Below are positions 32,721-43,409 of a DNA stretch of 64,000 nucleotides, piece after piece. Below the pieces are notes generated by a model, which did no database searches, was not told the origin of the DNA, and worked only from the letters and a program-made list of their open reading frames with translations. Where the stretch lies: NCBI GenBank assembly GCA_021234155.1, contig JAJEKV010000054.1:3767962-3831961 (forward strand), written 5' to 3'. Source of the stretch: Isoetes taiwanensis. Its lineage: Eukaryota; Streptophyta; Lycopodiopsida; Isoetales; Isoetaceae. The position numbers and the translations under genes were made by a program. The first letter of the stretch is position 1. The number at the start of each line of letters is the position of its first letter.

Positions 32721-34359
32721 TGTGACGGTCCAGGGGAATATACGCTATAAATACGCATATTCCTGGATCCGTCACTATACAAGTCTATCATTCATAGCCT
32801 TGTATACCATAGGGGTGGCACTAGGGGGCATGGCCAAGTTATTCTCATAACTTAGCCAACCATAGGTTAAGCCATTATCCATGTGGCCTTAACCTATTGG
32901 GGCACCGCCACACAGGACTCACCCGATTGGTGCCACGTGGCATCCTAGGTGGACCTAACTTATATAGGCATAAACCCTAACCCTAGACCTCTTTTCCAGC
33001 CCTAGCACCCAGAGACTCACCTACTCGTTCGAAACCCCGTTTCGAACATCGTTTGTTGTGGCATAGACTGGTGCAGCAGCCCCAGTAGGGTAGACTCGTT
33101 CTTGGAGCAAGAGCAGCATCACGTGAGTCGAAGACCATGGAGGCACACGGATCTGGAGGGAGAGCATCAGGAGCAGGTATGTAGGGTAGTAGTTGTGATA
33201 GCTCATCTGGAATTAGCATTCCAGATGTGCTAGTATCTTGTATCTAGAGTAGAGCCATCCTAGAACCCATATTCAACATCTTGAACCCTAATCAAGGAAC
33301 CCTAACTATTAGTTAGTTGTATGATTAGGTTAAGATGTTCTTCTTATGATTATTCTCATGATGATTATGTGATGATGGTTGATCATGTTTGCTCCTCTTG
33401 TATTGGGAAGGGGGGTAGAGACCTAGAGCCATATGTAGTATGCTCCTAGAGTAGATCCCTTAGTTCCTATTAGATGCGGCCTGTGCATAGGAGCCCACCA
33501 GGCTATTGAGGCTATGATATGACTCAGCACCATACAACGGGCTAGAGGGAAAGTGGAGGGAGGATCCCCGAGGAGTGGGGGCTTGGGGGATCCCATAGTG
33601 GGGCTAGGCTTATGGTGGGTCACACCGTGTGGGCGAGCATGGGTCCCACACCTCTGGGGCAATGGTGTCGCCTCGCCTCTCGAGAGCTGCAAGTGTCGGC
33701 CTTGGCTCTCGTTTTGGGGGGTTCAGTCGGGGACGAATCGTGTGTCGCCACGATTCTCTAGCCGCCCACGGCACCTCTAGATCGGGGAAGGGGAGATGCA
33801 ACCCTTCACCTCCGGCCGGACCGGGGAGATGCAACTGGAGTAGTCCCGGTGGGTGATGCCCGGGATTGCGTATCAGGAAGGCTAGAGTCCTGTCGAGCCC
33901 TGATTTAGCCCATCCGCAAAGTATGCACGGGAGGGGCGGATGGAGTGGTCAACCCTAGCCATTGTTCTATGCCAGCCCACCGCCATTGCCATGACTCGGC
34001 CTGTTTCTATCTTGAGACCTAGCGGTCAGTCATCCTCCCTTACGAGTCTGAGCCGGGGTAGGAGCTCTCATGTTTCACGGTTTGTGTTTATCATCTTTGC
34101 ATTGGTATATGCGTGATGCACTACCCTTCGAGGTAGTATTTATATATGTTTGATGCTAGTTCTGACGTGTTATCGCTTCCCATTTGTTATAGGAGCCCAT
34201 AGGGGAAGGGCGCAAGGCACCTTTCAGATTATTCCTTCCCGCACTAGGAGTCACCTCGAGTCGCGGAGTAGGCGAAGGGCCCGCAGCGGTTCTTGAGCGG
34301 ATGGGGGATTTCTGCCGAAAGTGTAACGGAGGCCCGTATGTTTGCTTGGGGCGTCCACA
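32721..34359 (+). repeat. 5' LTR of element B (1639 bp)
   Basis: Begins TGTGACGGTCC and ends in CCACA just before the primer-binding site. It is identical to the 3' LTR for hundreds of bases (for example 33235-33555 against 44770-45110) but differs by many small indels in a GC-rich stretch (33600-33900). Confidence 0.93.
32961..32980 (+). promoter_or_regulatory. 5' LTR promoter of element B: TATA box plus telo-box
   Basis: TATATAGG (32961-32968) is followed by AAACCCTAA (32972-32980). The 3' LTR has the same pair at 44506-44525. Telo-boxes near start sites are known binding sites for plant TRB-type proteins, which can bring in Polycomb complexes; that role here is inference. Confidence 0.55.
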
Positions 34360-34360
34360 A

Positions 34361-34372
34361 TGGTATCAGAGC
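34361..34372 (+). other. Primer-binding site of element B
   Basis: TGGTATCAGAGC starts 2 bp after the 5' LTR and matches the complement of the initiator Met tRNA 3' end. Confidence 0.92.
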
Positions 34373-34934
34373 GATGTTCTTGGTTGACCAAGAACTAGCA
34401 CTGACCATAACCATGAAGTAGTCTAACAGGCCTATAGGGGTGTGGAATAAACATTCCACCATCGAACCGCGAAAATGGGGGAAAAATTTTTCTCCTAGGT
34501 AGTGGGTCAGGAATTAGGCTAAGTGTTAGACGAAGAATTGTGAGAGGCAAACGAATTTTCTAGTAAAATTGGAGTGAAAATTATGCATCTGCATCAAATT
34601 TCACCTAAAATGGGTCGAAGAATCATGCCAATCAGAGGCCCAGGTGAAAAATGGCGCAAATTCATAAATTGCACTTCGAACCATTAGGAAAATTCGAAAA
34701 ATTAAAGATAATATCAATTAATATAGGTTAATATGTACATTAATAGTTAAATAATTAATTAAATATCTTGTAATTAATAAGGGGGGGCTAATAAATAGGG
34801 GTAATTATGGTAGGAGAATATTCCCAGGGACCCTCCTTTTTAAATATCTGACACCTCATTTTTCTCTCTCCAACCCTTCACCTCAAACCTTCTCTTGCCC
34901 AGCCCTTCGTCACCCGTTTTCTGAACCATAAGAT
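34373..34934 (+). other. Leader of element B
   Basis: AT-rich non-coding leader between the primer-binding site and the H3-like gene. It ends in a pyrimidine-rich stretch (about 34855-34925: TTTTTCTCTCTCC and similar), as often seen in 5' untranslated regions. Confidence 0.6.
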
Positions 34935-36044
34935 ATGGCCCGCACCAAACAAACTTACAGGAAGACTGGCCCGAGGCCTACCCTCTCCATGGCGCAGGCA
35001 GCGGGTCGACATGTGAAGAAAGTACCGGAGCACCTCCGACCCAAGAAAGGAGAAGAGGAGCCTCCCACCAGCAGCAGCAGCAGCAGCGAAGCCTCGTATC
35101 ATGATGCCGAGAGCGGCCCCAGCAGCAGCCCTTCGTCGGCAGGGACACAAAAGACCGGCGAGTCCCGCCACTTCGGAGCCACAGATACCGAGGTGGAGGA
35201 ACAGGTTGAAGAACAGGTGGAAGAGCAGCACCACCACCAAACCGACGAAGCGGGCCCTTCAGTGCCCAAGAAGAAGGGGAAGGAAAAAGTCGCGGAGTGG
35301 CCAGAGGAGAGGGCCGCCAGGAAGAAGCGGGAGAGGGAGAGGGAGCTGAGAGAGCAGGAGAGGCGGACCAAGAGGAGGAACGACGGCCCTCGCCGGACCG
35401 TTGTCATTGAAGAGCCCCGGCCGGAGGAGGAGCCACAAGTGGAGGGCGACGAAGAGGAGGAGGAGGAGGGGCAGCAGGACCCCGACGCGAGGCCACCCTA
35501 CCCCAAGTGGCCGGAACCACCTAAGGTGGTGAAGAAGCAGAAGGTGGGGGAGCGGGCATTCGCGCTCCAGCAGGACCGAGAGTTCAAGAGGAAGATGGTG
35601 GCATACAAGGAGTACCTCCGTCGCTGGACGAGGTACAATGAGTGGTATTGCCAGCAGGAGGTCCAGCGCGTCGTAGTGGGGGGCAGGCCAAAGAAGAACC
35701 AGCCCAAGCCACCCCCACCAAGGCCAGAAAAACCCGAGAGGGTTCACCACGGGCCAAATAGCACATACGCCCGGGTGTTTAGGGAGATTCGGCACTTCCA
35801 GATGTGCACGAATCTCCTTATAAGGAAGGCGCCCTTCGAGCGTCTCCTTAGGGAGGTATTGCAGCAGTTCCGGACAGACTACAGGGTAACCCCTCTAATG
35901 ACCCGGGCTCTGCAAGAGGCCTCCGAGGCAGAGCTGGTGCAGCTCTTCGAGGAGGGAAACCTCTGCGCTATCCATGCCAAGCGGGTAACCCTTATGCCTA
36001 AGGATATCCACTTAGCACGGAGGATCCGCAGGGAGAGGCCCTAG
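34935..36044 (+). CDS. Histone H3-like protein encoded by LTR element B
   Basis: A whole 369-codon frame with an ATG at 34935. Residues 1-7 are MARTKQT, identical to the H3 start, followed by RKTG, so Lys4 and an Arg-Lys pair at 8-9 are kept. Residues 283-369 are a full H3 histone fold: REIRHFQ (alpha N), [15 protein letters not shown] (alpha 1), a loop of canonical H3 length with [24 protein letters not shown] (alpha 2), [16 protein letters not shown] (loop 2/alpha 3) and the end [10 protein letters not shown]. By eye about 59 of 87 residues match canonical H3. Loop 1 is not lengthened as in CENH3. Between tail and fold lie about 240 residues of Ser runs, a basic helix-prone segment ([19 protein letters not shown]), an acidic run (GDEEEEEEG) and a Pro-rich [11 protein letters not shown] part. 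No introns; GC-rich compared with its AT-rich flanks. It is the first gene after the primer site, so probably translated from the genomic RNA. A nucleosomal or chaperone-bound role is inference. Confidence 0.87.
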   Translation: MARTKQTYRKTGPRPTLSMAQAAGRHVKKVPEHLRPKKGEEEPPTSSSSSSEASYHDAESGPSSSPSSAGTQKTGESRHFGATDTEVEEQVEEQVEEQHHHQTDEAGPSVPKKKGKEKVAEWPEERAARKKRERERELREQERRTKRRNDGPRRTVVIEEPRPEEEPQVEGDEEEEEEGQQDPDARPPYPKWPEPPKVVKKQKVGERAFALQQDREFKRKMVAYKEYLRRWTRYNEWYCQQEVQRVVVGGRPKKNQPKPPPPRPEKPERVHHGPNSTYARVFREIRHFQMCTNLLIRKAPFERLLREVLQQFRTDYRVTPLMTRALQEASEAELVQLFEEGNLCAIHAKRVTLMPKDIHLARRIRRERP

Positions 36045-36273
36045 GCCTCAAATTTTGTAAATTTTGTAGATGAACTAAAATTTTCATGTAATTATGTTCC
36101 TCATTAATATAAAAGTTCTTTCCCCTCTGTAAAAATGTTGTATGCTTGAAATGTAGGAATTAGAACCCAATTGTGGTAGAGTTCTTCATAGCATGCCTAG
36201 AAACACCCTAGAAATCATGACTACAACAAAATTTTGGCAAAAAAATCATCAAAAATGCAAAAATTGGGCCAGT

Positions 36274-36338
36274 CGGGTGAGACCGCGCCAATGGCCTCTG
36301 CGTCATCGACGCGGGCGCGATCCGCGCGAACTCACCCG
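36274..36338. repeat. 65-bp palindrome-ended unit, copy 1
   Basis: Starts CGGGTGAGACCGCGCC and ends CGCGCGAACTCACCCG, which are imperfect inverted repeats. Copy 2 (36477-36541) has the same length and ends, with changes only in the middle. The GC-rich core contains further CGCG palindromes. It may form a stable RNA stem-loop. Confidence 0.85.
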
Positions 36339-36476
36339 CCTACCCCCAAAAACTTGCTTTTAGATGTCAGTTTTGCCCAAAATAAGTTGCTAGTTAGGTT
36401 AGAATTGGCCCAATTAGCCATGTTAGCATCTCCAAATTCCCAAAAATGACCAAAAATTGGCCCAAAACAGGCCAAC

Positions 36477-36541
36477 CGGGTGAGACCGCGCCAAACGCGT
36501 CTGCGTCCGCGACGCGGAGGCCATCCGCGCGAACTCACCCG
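36477..36541. repeat. 65-bp palindrome-ended unit, copy 2
   Basis: Same ends as copy 1, placed 203 bp downstream start to start. The bases before both copies are also related (AAAAATTGG...CC), so the duplicated block is somewhat longer than the palindrome itself. Confidence 0.85.
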
Positions 36542-37431
36542 GGTCGGGTCATCTTTGACCCAAATCAGCCAAATTTGATCAAACAAATTGCCATGTAGTG
36601 TTTCTTGCTTTGTTTTGCTTAAGTTTGCACTTCATGGTAGCTCATTTGGACACCCAGAGCCATAGAACCAAGACCATCTTAGGTAGGCACCTTTTTGCAC
36701 GAACCCCGAGGTCACCCATAGTCTATAAAATAGGTCTCATTTGCCATTTTTCCTTCTCTGAATCGCGCTCCCAGCCCCTTAGGGCGATTTTTGAACCCCC
36801 ATCGATCCTTGCAAGCCATTTTCTACACCCTTTCTTGCTCAATGGCCCGGCAACTTTGAGAGATGGTACAATGTCGCCAGCCATATCCATGCGCCTTCGA
36901 AAGAGATCAAGCCTTCTCGTGTTTGATCACTTGTTTGATCTTCACGCAACCCCGACTAGAACACCCTACTACACGACATTATGTGCCAAGATGACCAGCA
37001 GGTCCCGCCTTGGGAAGTTAGGATCGCCTCCTAGGGAGGGAATTGGGTTTCCCTTGAGACACTTACCCAAGCCTTAGGTCGAGAGTCGGGGGATCCAGAG
37101 GCAAGAAGCAGCTATGGGATAGGACTAGGACCATGCCCGACACATGACTGCGCAGCATAATAGGCATAGGTACCTTTCAGCTCGATGCATGCCCTCGCCC
37201 TCTTCATGCACTATAAGTCAATCAACAAAGTAGGGGAACCTCTGTTCAGCCCCTTAGACTTAGCGCCCACTCGATACCGTGAGAGCCCAGGATCAAATCC
37301 ACGAATATAGAGTCCTCCGCCCACTTAATATTTCAAGCACCACGCGGGCGCACCATCTCTACGAGATCCATGAAGACTACGAGCAGCTAGGGAGCGAGAA
37401 CCCTTAATGGGAGAGCAGGGAGGCAACAAGA

Positions 37432-38378
37432 ATGCGGAGATATGCGTCGAGGCATGACGACGACGTGAGAACGGCTACTGATCCACCAGTCGGCATCACA
37501 GCCTTGTCGCCAATAGTCATCGACGGGGAGGAGTACATTTTTGCAAATGACATCCTCAATCTGTCCTACTGTCAGGAACAGGGTCTTCGAATCGACGAGC
37601 TCTTGGGTATGATAGCACACGGGAAGAGCACAGACATCATCGACTACTCATACCGGGGAGATCCCAAGGGTTTTGGCGGAGAGACACTCTTATCCGGGGA
37701 GACAATGTGGGATATAGCAGCCTATATCCCAGATAAGGGAGATCTATCGACAGTTAGGAGCCTATCATCTCGAGAGGAAGAGTTCCAGCAGATACTGAGA
37801 GCACACTCTACAAACCGGGGAAGGGCCCAAGCTCAAGCTTCACAGTTCGAGCCAGGAGCATGAGGGAAGGGTCCAGCAGCATTAACTTGGACAACGCAAC
37901 CAGCATGTGGAGAGATCATGAAGACCTTATGGCGGTGGATGCCTACGGCGAAGCAGCTCAGAGGAAGGGCACTGGATCGCGAGGCGTAGGGAAGGGCAGG
38001 GCACTTCGCTATTATCTTCCAGCCCTCAGCCAAGGGCAAATGATAGTCTTCCACAAGGAGTTCAGCCCAAGGGGGGAAGAATCCGTGGCACTTCTCATAG
38101 CGCTTTCGGGCTTCGGGCAGCACTCGAAGATATACGCCCATGAAGATCACATCATTCTTTTCAACAGGGCAGTCGCGCTCCATTGCCTCGACTTTGCAAG
38201 AGGGCACCTTAGGGATGCAACACTCTCAGTGGTAGCAGCAACAGCACCTGAACTTCCGGAACCGGAGATGGCCCGAGCACTTGAGGGAAGATCGACGAGG
38301 AACATCTTGCGCAACCTCGGCAAAGGCCTCCGATTCAGGGATGTCAAGAACTTCTTCAGGCTTTCGGGAGGCCACTGA
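37432..38378 (+). CDS. Extra frames of unknown function in element B, upstream of gag
   Basis: Two adjoining open frames (143 and 172 codons) occupy this stretch. The first contains VIDGEEYIFANDILNLSYCQ and a DIIDYSYRGDPKGF segment. The second contains ALRYYLPALSQGQMIVFHKE and ends RFRDVKNFFRLSGGH. I recognise no domain. The composition looks coding (balanced, without low complexity), and the position between the H3-like gene and gag is unusual for a Ty3 element. It could be a captured host gene, a lineage-specific accessory gene, or a diverged piece of another element. AT-rich sequence with an AATAAA (38567) follows before gag. Confidence 0.5.
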
Positions 38379-38639
38379 ATAGTTGAAAAATTTCTTAAAT
38401 TTGTGCTAAATGTTCTTGTACCCATTGTGCTAAGATACATCTGCTTTATTATGTAATCCTTATGTATTAATGACTATTAACTGGTTTGTCAATGTAAGGC
38501 TTTGTATGATTTCTTATAACTAAAGATAATTCAATTTGCAAGTAAAATTGATCGACATCTAACCTAAATAAAATGTATTGATGATCAATCCTTGCAGCAA
38601 GGAACTCAAGAGCAGGATCCCAAGATCAGCAGCGACCAC

Positions 38640-41600
38640 GCAATTGGGTACCAAGGAATTTGTTTGGCAGGGAACAAGAAGATGTTGAGCAGGATATGTC
38701 ACCAGAAGCAGTCAACGCAAGGTTGGTGCAGATGAGGAATCAGATGCAACACCTCATCAACTGGGCGACACCTCTCATGAATGCACAGGAAGATGGTCAC
38801 CCACCTCCACCTTGTTTTCCGGGTGGTGATGAAGTCCCTCAGCAGGAAGGGGAGGGCAACCAGGGGAACGTCAGGGACAAGAGACGAAGAAGGAGAACCA
38901 GGAGTCCATCATCATCTAGTTCCAGCTCATCAGATAGTTCTTCCAGTGACGACAGCTCTAGCTCGACAAAGTGAGTCCGACACACCTAAGGCAAGAAAAA
39001 GGGCAAGAAAGATGATGACTATCGAAAAAGGTGGATAGTGCTATGAGCAATGTGTGGAAGACAAGGAAGCCGGGCCGTTTTGAGGGGAAAGACGATCGTG
39101 CATGGAGGTGAAGCATGGTGGATGAAATGGAAGAATTTGGCAACTCATACGGTATGAAAGACAAGGACATAGGGAAAGTTGCTACAGCTAACCTTATTGG
39201 ACAAGCAAGGATCCGGTGGAAGGGATATGCTAAGTCCAACAAGTGAAGAGGAATAATTGCGTTTAAGACCTTCGCAAGAAGCTTTCCAGTAGAAGCACTA
39301 TGTGCCGAGGTCTCATACTAGTAGACGATTCAAAGCAGTTTTACAAGGTTGAATCAGTGGTACCTTATCTGGCTAAGTATATCAAGAATTCATGAGACTT
39401 AGACTTCATGTCCCGGAGTATCAGAAAGGCAAGCAGTGGACACCTATATTGAGGGGTTGAACAGCAATATCAAGAGGCTTGTTAGAGCAATCAACCCAAG
39501 GTCAGTTGCAGAGGCCGAAGATAAAGCTATAAGTTTGGAGGAGGCACCAGCAACTCCAGCAGAGAAGCAGTCAACCTTCAGGGGTAAGAGTTCAGGCGTG
39601 ATCGGGGGCAATATCGGGGGTAAGCAATCGCCAGCCTACACCATCGGGAGTCGCCAAGAACAAGGTAAGGATAAGAGCAAAGCTTTTTGGGGACCGTGAA
39701 GCCCACGAATGCATCGGGGAAGTGCTCTTAAGCCGTCTCCTAGACACCGATGGCGAAGGAAAAGAGACAGGAATGCATTGAGAAGAAGTTATGCTTCGTG
39801 TGCTTCCTACCCGTAAGTGAGGACACATGATTGTCCATTCGTCATGCAGTCAGCTTTGGCAGAACTCTTGGATTGGGACTCCCCAACAGAAGCGGACGAG
39901 GACGATGAACAGCAGGAGGGCCACGACTTCATAGATGGTGAGTGTCACATATGTGCAAACATTGAGTCGATGAGATAGAGAATCAGAGCCAACTGTCATC
40001 GCGGCTGATGGGATCATAGATAGTAATCCTTATGTAGTCCTCATAGATACAGGTAGCTCTCATAATTTTGCATCTCCTAGATTGGCTGCTCTAATGAAGA
40101 ATAAGGTATTGAAGTCTAAGCCAAGGCCAGAGCTATGGCCTTGGCGCCATTCGCGCACACTAAGGGGAGGAGGATCACCTTTGACATGGACCTTAGTGGG
40201 GCCAAGTGGCCGATGGGAGCAGAAGTCATGGATATTGGAAGGTATGATCTTATAGTGGGAATGGAATTTTTGAAGCCAGCCAAAGCCATGATTGATTGCA
40301 ACCGGAATGAAGTCTCCATGACGGCACCAGACGGCAGCAAGTTGATAGTGAAAGGTAAGAAGCTAGAATCCCCTATGCAGTGTATTTCTTTGAAGCAGCT
40401 AAGGAAGAGTATAGAAAGGAATAAGGTGGATTACATCTTGAGGATGGAATCAGTTGAGCCGTGCAAAGGGGATGGAAGTGACACAAAGGGAAATCAGGGT
40501 TGCCAGGCAGATAGCAAGGCTTATTTCAGAGTTCAAGGATATATTTCGGATGAAATCCGCACCGCCACCTTATAGGGGTGTGGAATGTGAGATCACATTG
40601 GCTCCGGATGCGAAGCCTACCAGTAAGGCGCCATATAGAATGAGCATCCCAGAATTGACTGAGCTCAAGAAACAGCTTCAGGAATTGCTAGAGCTTGGAT
40701 TCATAAGGGCAAGTGTGTCTCCTTTTGGAGCACCTATACTCTTCGTAAAGAAGAAAGACGGGAGCTTAAGAATGTGCATAGACTATCGCCAGCTTAATAA
40801 GCAGACGATAAAGAATAAGTATGCATTGCCAAGGGCAGATGACCTAATGGATCAGCTACAAGGAGCAAAGGTATTCTCTAAAATTGATTTGAGATCAGGA
40901 TACCATCAGATAAGAATTAAAGAAGAGGATATCCATAAGACCGCTTTCAGAACGCGGTATGGTCACTTTGAGTTCACAGTAATGCCCTTTGGACTATCGA
41001 ATGCTCCAGCAACGTTTATGCGCCTCATGAACGATATCTTCAGAGACTTCTTGGATGAGTTTGTTATTGTCTTCTTCGACGACATCCTAATCTACAGCAA
41101 GTCCCTTGAAGAGCATTGTCAGCACCTCAGGAAAGTGTTGGAGAAGTTGAGACGTCATCGGTTGTATGGGAAGCTCTCTAAGTGCCACTTCGCAACAGGC
41201 CGGGTGGAGTACTTGGGGCATGTAGTAACATCCGAGGGAATCTCCACAGATCCATCTAAGATTGAGGCAATAGTTGATTGGCCAGCTCCAAGGAATGTGG
41301 CAGAAGTAAGAAGCTTTCTCGGGTTGGCGGGATACTACGAAAAGTTCGTGAAGGACTTTGCTAAGTGGGCGCCCCCCTCTGTCCGGACCTCACTAAGGCC
41401 AACAAGATTAAGGACTGGGCTAACCATTGGTTAGAGAAAGTCCAAGCTTCCTTTGAGAAGCTTAAAGAGGCCTTAACAACAAGCACCGGTGCTTGTCCTC
41501 CGGATCCGAGTAAGGATAAGTTGGTAGCAACGGATGCAAGCAAGATAGCAACAGGGATCTTGATGCAAGAAGGAAGGGTAGTCGCCCACGACTCGAAGAA

Positions 41601-43409
41601 GATGAAACGCCGAAAGCAACGCTTACCCAACCCATGATCGGGAGCTGCTAGCCATTGTCGGGGCATTGAGGATATGGAGGCATTATCTGCTTTGGGAAGG
41701 AAGTTTCAGTTGGATACCGATCACGAGCCTTCAAGATATTTTTTCACCCACCACTCCTCAACTTAAGACAAAGGAGGTGGATGGAATTCCTTTGAGGAGT
41801 ATGATTTTGATATTATATATAAGCCCGGGTAAGCTTAATGTTGTAGCGGATGCCCTCTCCGAAGACCATTTCGAGACAAGGACGCATTGTAATGCGATTT
41901 CCACTCTTCGAAAGTGAGTTTGGCAAGAAGATTGAGGAGTCCTTGCCAACCGATGTGGACTTCAAGGAGGTATGGGAAAGCCTTTCCAAGGAAGCGAGAA
42001 CAGATAAGGAGCGGGAAGCCTTCAAGCATTATAAGAAGGAAGGCAACTTTGTTGTACCACAAGCATAAGTTGTGTGTGCCCGAATCTTCGTGGGTAAGGA
42101 AGTTAATTCTTCATGACACACATAACAGCCCAATAGCGGGGCATCTTGGCTTCATGAAGACATATTTCAAGATTCAAGTAGCTACTCGGCCAGGAATGAA
42201 GAGGCAGATAGCTGCATATATTGGGATTGCCGTTATGTCACAGACCAAAGGCGGAGCAACCCGATTAGGGTGCTTTAGAGCCATTGGGGGTGCCAAATGC
42301 AAAGTGGGAGGTCATAAGCATGGATTTCATCACAGGTCTCCCTAGAACTCTTCGAGGCAAGGATGCATTGATGGTTGTCGTAGATAAGTTATCAAAGATG
42401 GCGCATTTCGTGCCTTGCAAAACTACTGACACCGCATTAGATACTGCCAAGTTATTTGTAAGAGAGATTTTTAGACTCCATGGCATGCCTCGGGAGATAA
42501 TATCGGATAGAGATTCTAAGTTCATGAGTGCCTTTTGGCAGGATCTCTTTAGCACCATCCAGACGAAGCTCTCCATGAGTACGGCGTATCATCCTCAAAC
42601 AGATGGCCAGACGGAAAGGACCAATCGGATCATTGAGGACATGCTTCGAAGCTATGTGTGGAACAAGCAGTCCAAGTGGGATGAGTACATTCACTTGGTG
42701 GAATTCGCCTACAATAGTGCCAAGCAGGAGTCATCTCAGATGTCGCCTTTCATGGTGAACTACGGCTACCAGTGCTTAACCCCGGATACCTGGCACAATC
42801 CTGTGTCCAAGGTAGAAGTGTCCCAGCAGATGTTAGGGGATATGCAGCAGCTAGTAGAGGAAGTAAGGGGTTATTTATTGGCAGCAAGAAGCCTGTAAGA
42901 GTGTAGCCGACAAGCACAGGACCGTAAGGGAGTTTAAGGTGGGAGATACCGTTTGGTTGAAGATCAAGGTGAAGCAAGCCAAGCTGCGGATTGGGAGCTG
43001 CAAGAAGCTTGCCCCTAGGTGGGCTGGGCCGTTCAAGATTTTAGAGAGAGTGGGCTCTCAAGCCTATAAGTTGGATCTTCCAGCCCATCTTAAGGTCCAC
43101 AAGGTCTTCCACGTAAGTTTATTAAAAAGGCACAATCCTAACCCTGAGGAGGTTTTGGATACTCCAACCTTGTTGGAAATGACGGAGGAGCAAGTAGAAA
43201 TAGTGCCCGAGTTACTTCTTGATAAGTCATTCAAGAAGACTAGGAGGTCTCAATTCCTCCAATATTTGGTTAAGTGGAAGCACTTACCCGTGGAAGATGC
43301 GACATGGGTATTGAAGCAAGATTTGGAGAAGCAATACCCAGAGTTCATGAAGGAGTTTGATGGGCGAGTCGTCTCCGACTTGGTCGACCCCGACTTGCCA
43401 GGTGGTTAG
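38640..43409 (+). pseudogene. gag-pol region of element B (fossil)
   Basis: Gag begins near MSPEAVNARLVQMRNQMQ and includes a Ser-rich stretch and a YIEGLNSNIKRLVRAI segment. Protease has LIDTGSSHNF and ends YDLIVGMEFL. Reverse transcriptase has [20 protein letters not shown] and [10 protein letters not shown]. RNase H has ATDASKIATGILMQ. Integrase has ISMDFITGLP, AYHPQTDGQTERTNRIIED and the GPF.ILERVG-type C-terminal fold. The last domain is a chromodomain (FLQYLVKWKHLPVEDATW). Chromodomains of chromoviruses bind methylated H3 tails or other heterochromatin marks and steer integration. The region is a fossil with about ten breaks. Confidence 0.92.

Larger units (their letters stand above)
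36045..37431 (+). other. Non-coding spacer of element B between H3-like gene and unknown frames
   Basis: Begins with an AT-rich 3' untranslated-like part (ATTAATATAAAAG, about 36104), then the pair of 65-bp units. A TATA-like motif (CTATAAAATAG, about 36722-36732) lies some 700 bp before the next frames and could serve as an internal promoter. An open frame at 36598-37077 has no recognisable domain. Confidence 0.5.

Noticed and set aside
35259-35795. 178-codon minus-strand frame opposite the H3-like gene
   Set aside because: Leucine/proline-rich shadow of the GC-rich charged codons on the plus strand; no domain.
34935-36044. CENH3 (centromeric H3) as identity of the H3-like gene
   Set aside because: Loop 1 has canonical H3 length and the tail starts MARTKQT; CENH3 usually has a longer loop 1 and a diverged tail start. 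Similarity is highest to canonical H3.
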